Made by a program: the position numbers and the translations under genes
The notes under the pieces: model-generated
What the model saw: the letters and a program-made list of their open reading frames with translations, nothing else
Told to the model about the DNA's origin: nothing
Database searches by the model: none
NCBI RefSeq assembly: GCF_900111735.1
Contig: NZ_FOHW01000001.1
Location: 1-64,000 of the forward strand
DNA length: 64,000 nucleotides
Direction of reading: 5' to 3'
From: Pseudomonas graminis
Lineage (GTDB): Bacteria; Pseudomonadota; Gammaproteobacteria; Pseudomonadales; Pseudomonadaceae
Part shown: positions 63,967 through 64,000 of the stretch, piece by piece
Layout: each line of letters starts with the position of its first letter
Numbering within the stretch: the first letter of the stretch is position 1

Positions 63967-64000
63967 TTACCCCCGCAACACTTTCCGCAAAAACGGCGCC
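63967..64000 (-). CDS. Possible C-terminal end of a gene cut by the window edge
   Basis: On the minus strand, reading in from the edge, a frame ends APFLRKVLRG-stop, with TAA at 63967-63969 just before the bidirectional terminator. Ten residues do not identify a family. The placement next to the terminator is the only support. Confidence 0.3.
   Translation of the reverse strand, partial: APFLRKVLRG

Overview
The window looks like the chromosome of a fluorescent-type Pseudomonas (fluorescens/syringae-like). It is GC-rich and carries gacA-uvrC-pgsA followed by tRNA-Gly and tRNA-Cys, a lexA2-imuA-imuB-dnaE2 mutagenesis cassette, an hbdH-gntP-hbcR 3-hydroxybutyrate locus, yejABEF, and many interspersed REP palindromes whose core reads GTGGGACCGGCTTTAGCC. 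I cannot resolve the species from the sequence alone.

Layout. 1-210: end of an IS1182-type element cut by the window edge. 395-2898: alkylation repair (alkA, ogt) and a PEP-mutase-like protein. 3001-8774: SOS mutasome with its LexA2 operator. 8831-11982: an IolG-like dehydrogenase with a LacI regulator, divergent from a DUF1989 protein. 12519-18851: a hexuronate/aldonate regulon (zinc dehydrogenase, mannonate oxidoreductase, UxuR-like GntR regulator, UxuA, MFS transporter) carrying four copies of the palindrome TTGGTNNNGCCAA. 18893-19602: a tandem REP array. 19628-23372: glucarate module (LysR, MFS, GudD). 23916-27070: cobalamin-riboswitch ABC importer. 27294-36513: mixed metabolism, transport, ABC-F, and sensory genes. 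37014-43637: ABC importer, RidA, IclR regulator, PLP deaminase and KDG kinase, probably for D-glucosaminate. 43886-45539: parvulin and a PilT/PilU ATPase. 45799-49644: 3-hydroxybutyrate module. 49708-55247: yejFEBA peptide importer. 55460-58614: parvulin, lipase, and a DAHP synthase behind an aromatic-rich leader peptide and attenuator. 58740-59402: two divergent small DNA-binding proteins. 59590-63919: gacA, uvrC, pgsA, three tRNAs and sodC.

How the parts work together. Two routes make 2-keto-3-deoxygluconate (KDG): mannonate through UxuA, and an amino-sugar acid through the PLP deaminase. The only KDG kinase in view is in the second cluster, so it may serve both. Glucarate is handled next door by GudD. 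Each module has its own regulator and, in several cases, a visible operator, sigma-54 promoter, riboswitch or attenuator. I saw no CRISPR array, no complete prophage and no obvious defence island. The most interesting signals are regulatory: the UxuR-type operator quartet, the Tyr/Phe/Trp leader peptide in front of the DAHP synthase, the LexA2 operator that overlies the lexA2 start codon, and a sigma-54 promoter followed by an IclR-type palindrome at the amino-sugar acid cluster.
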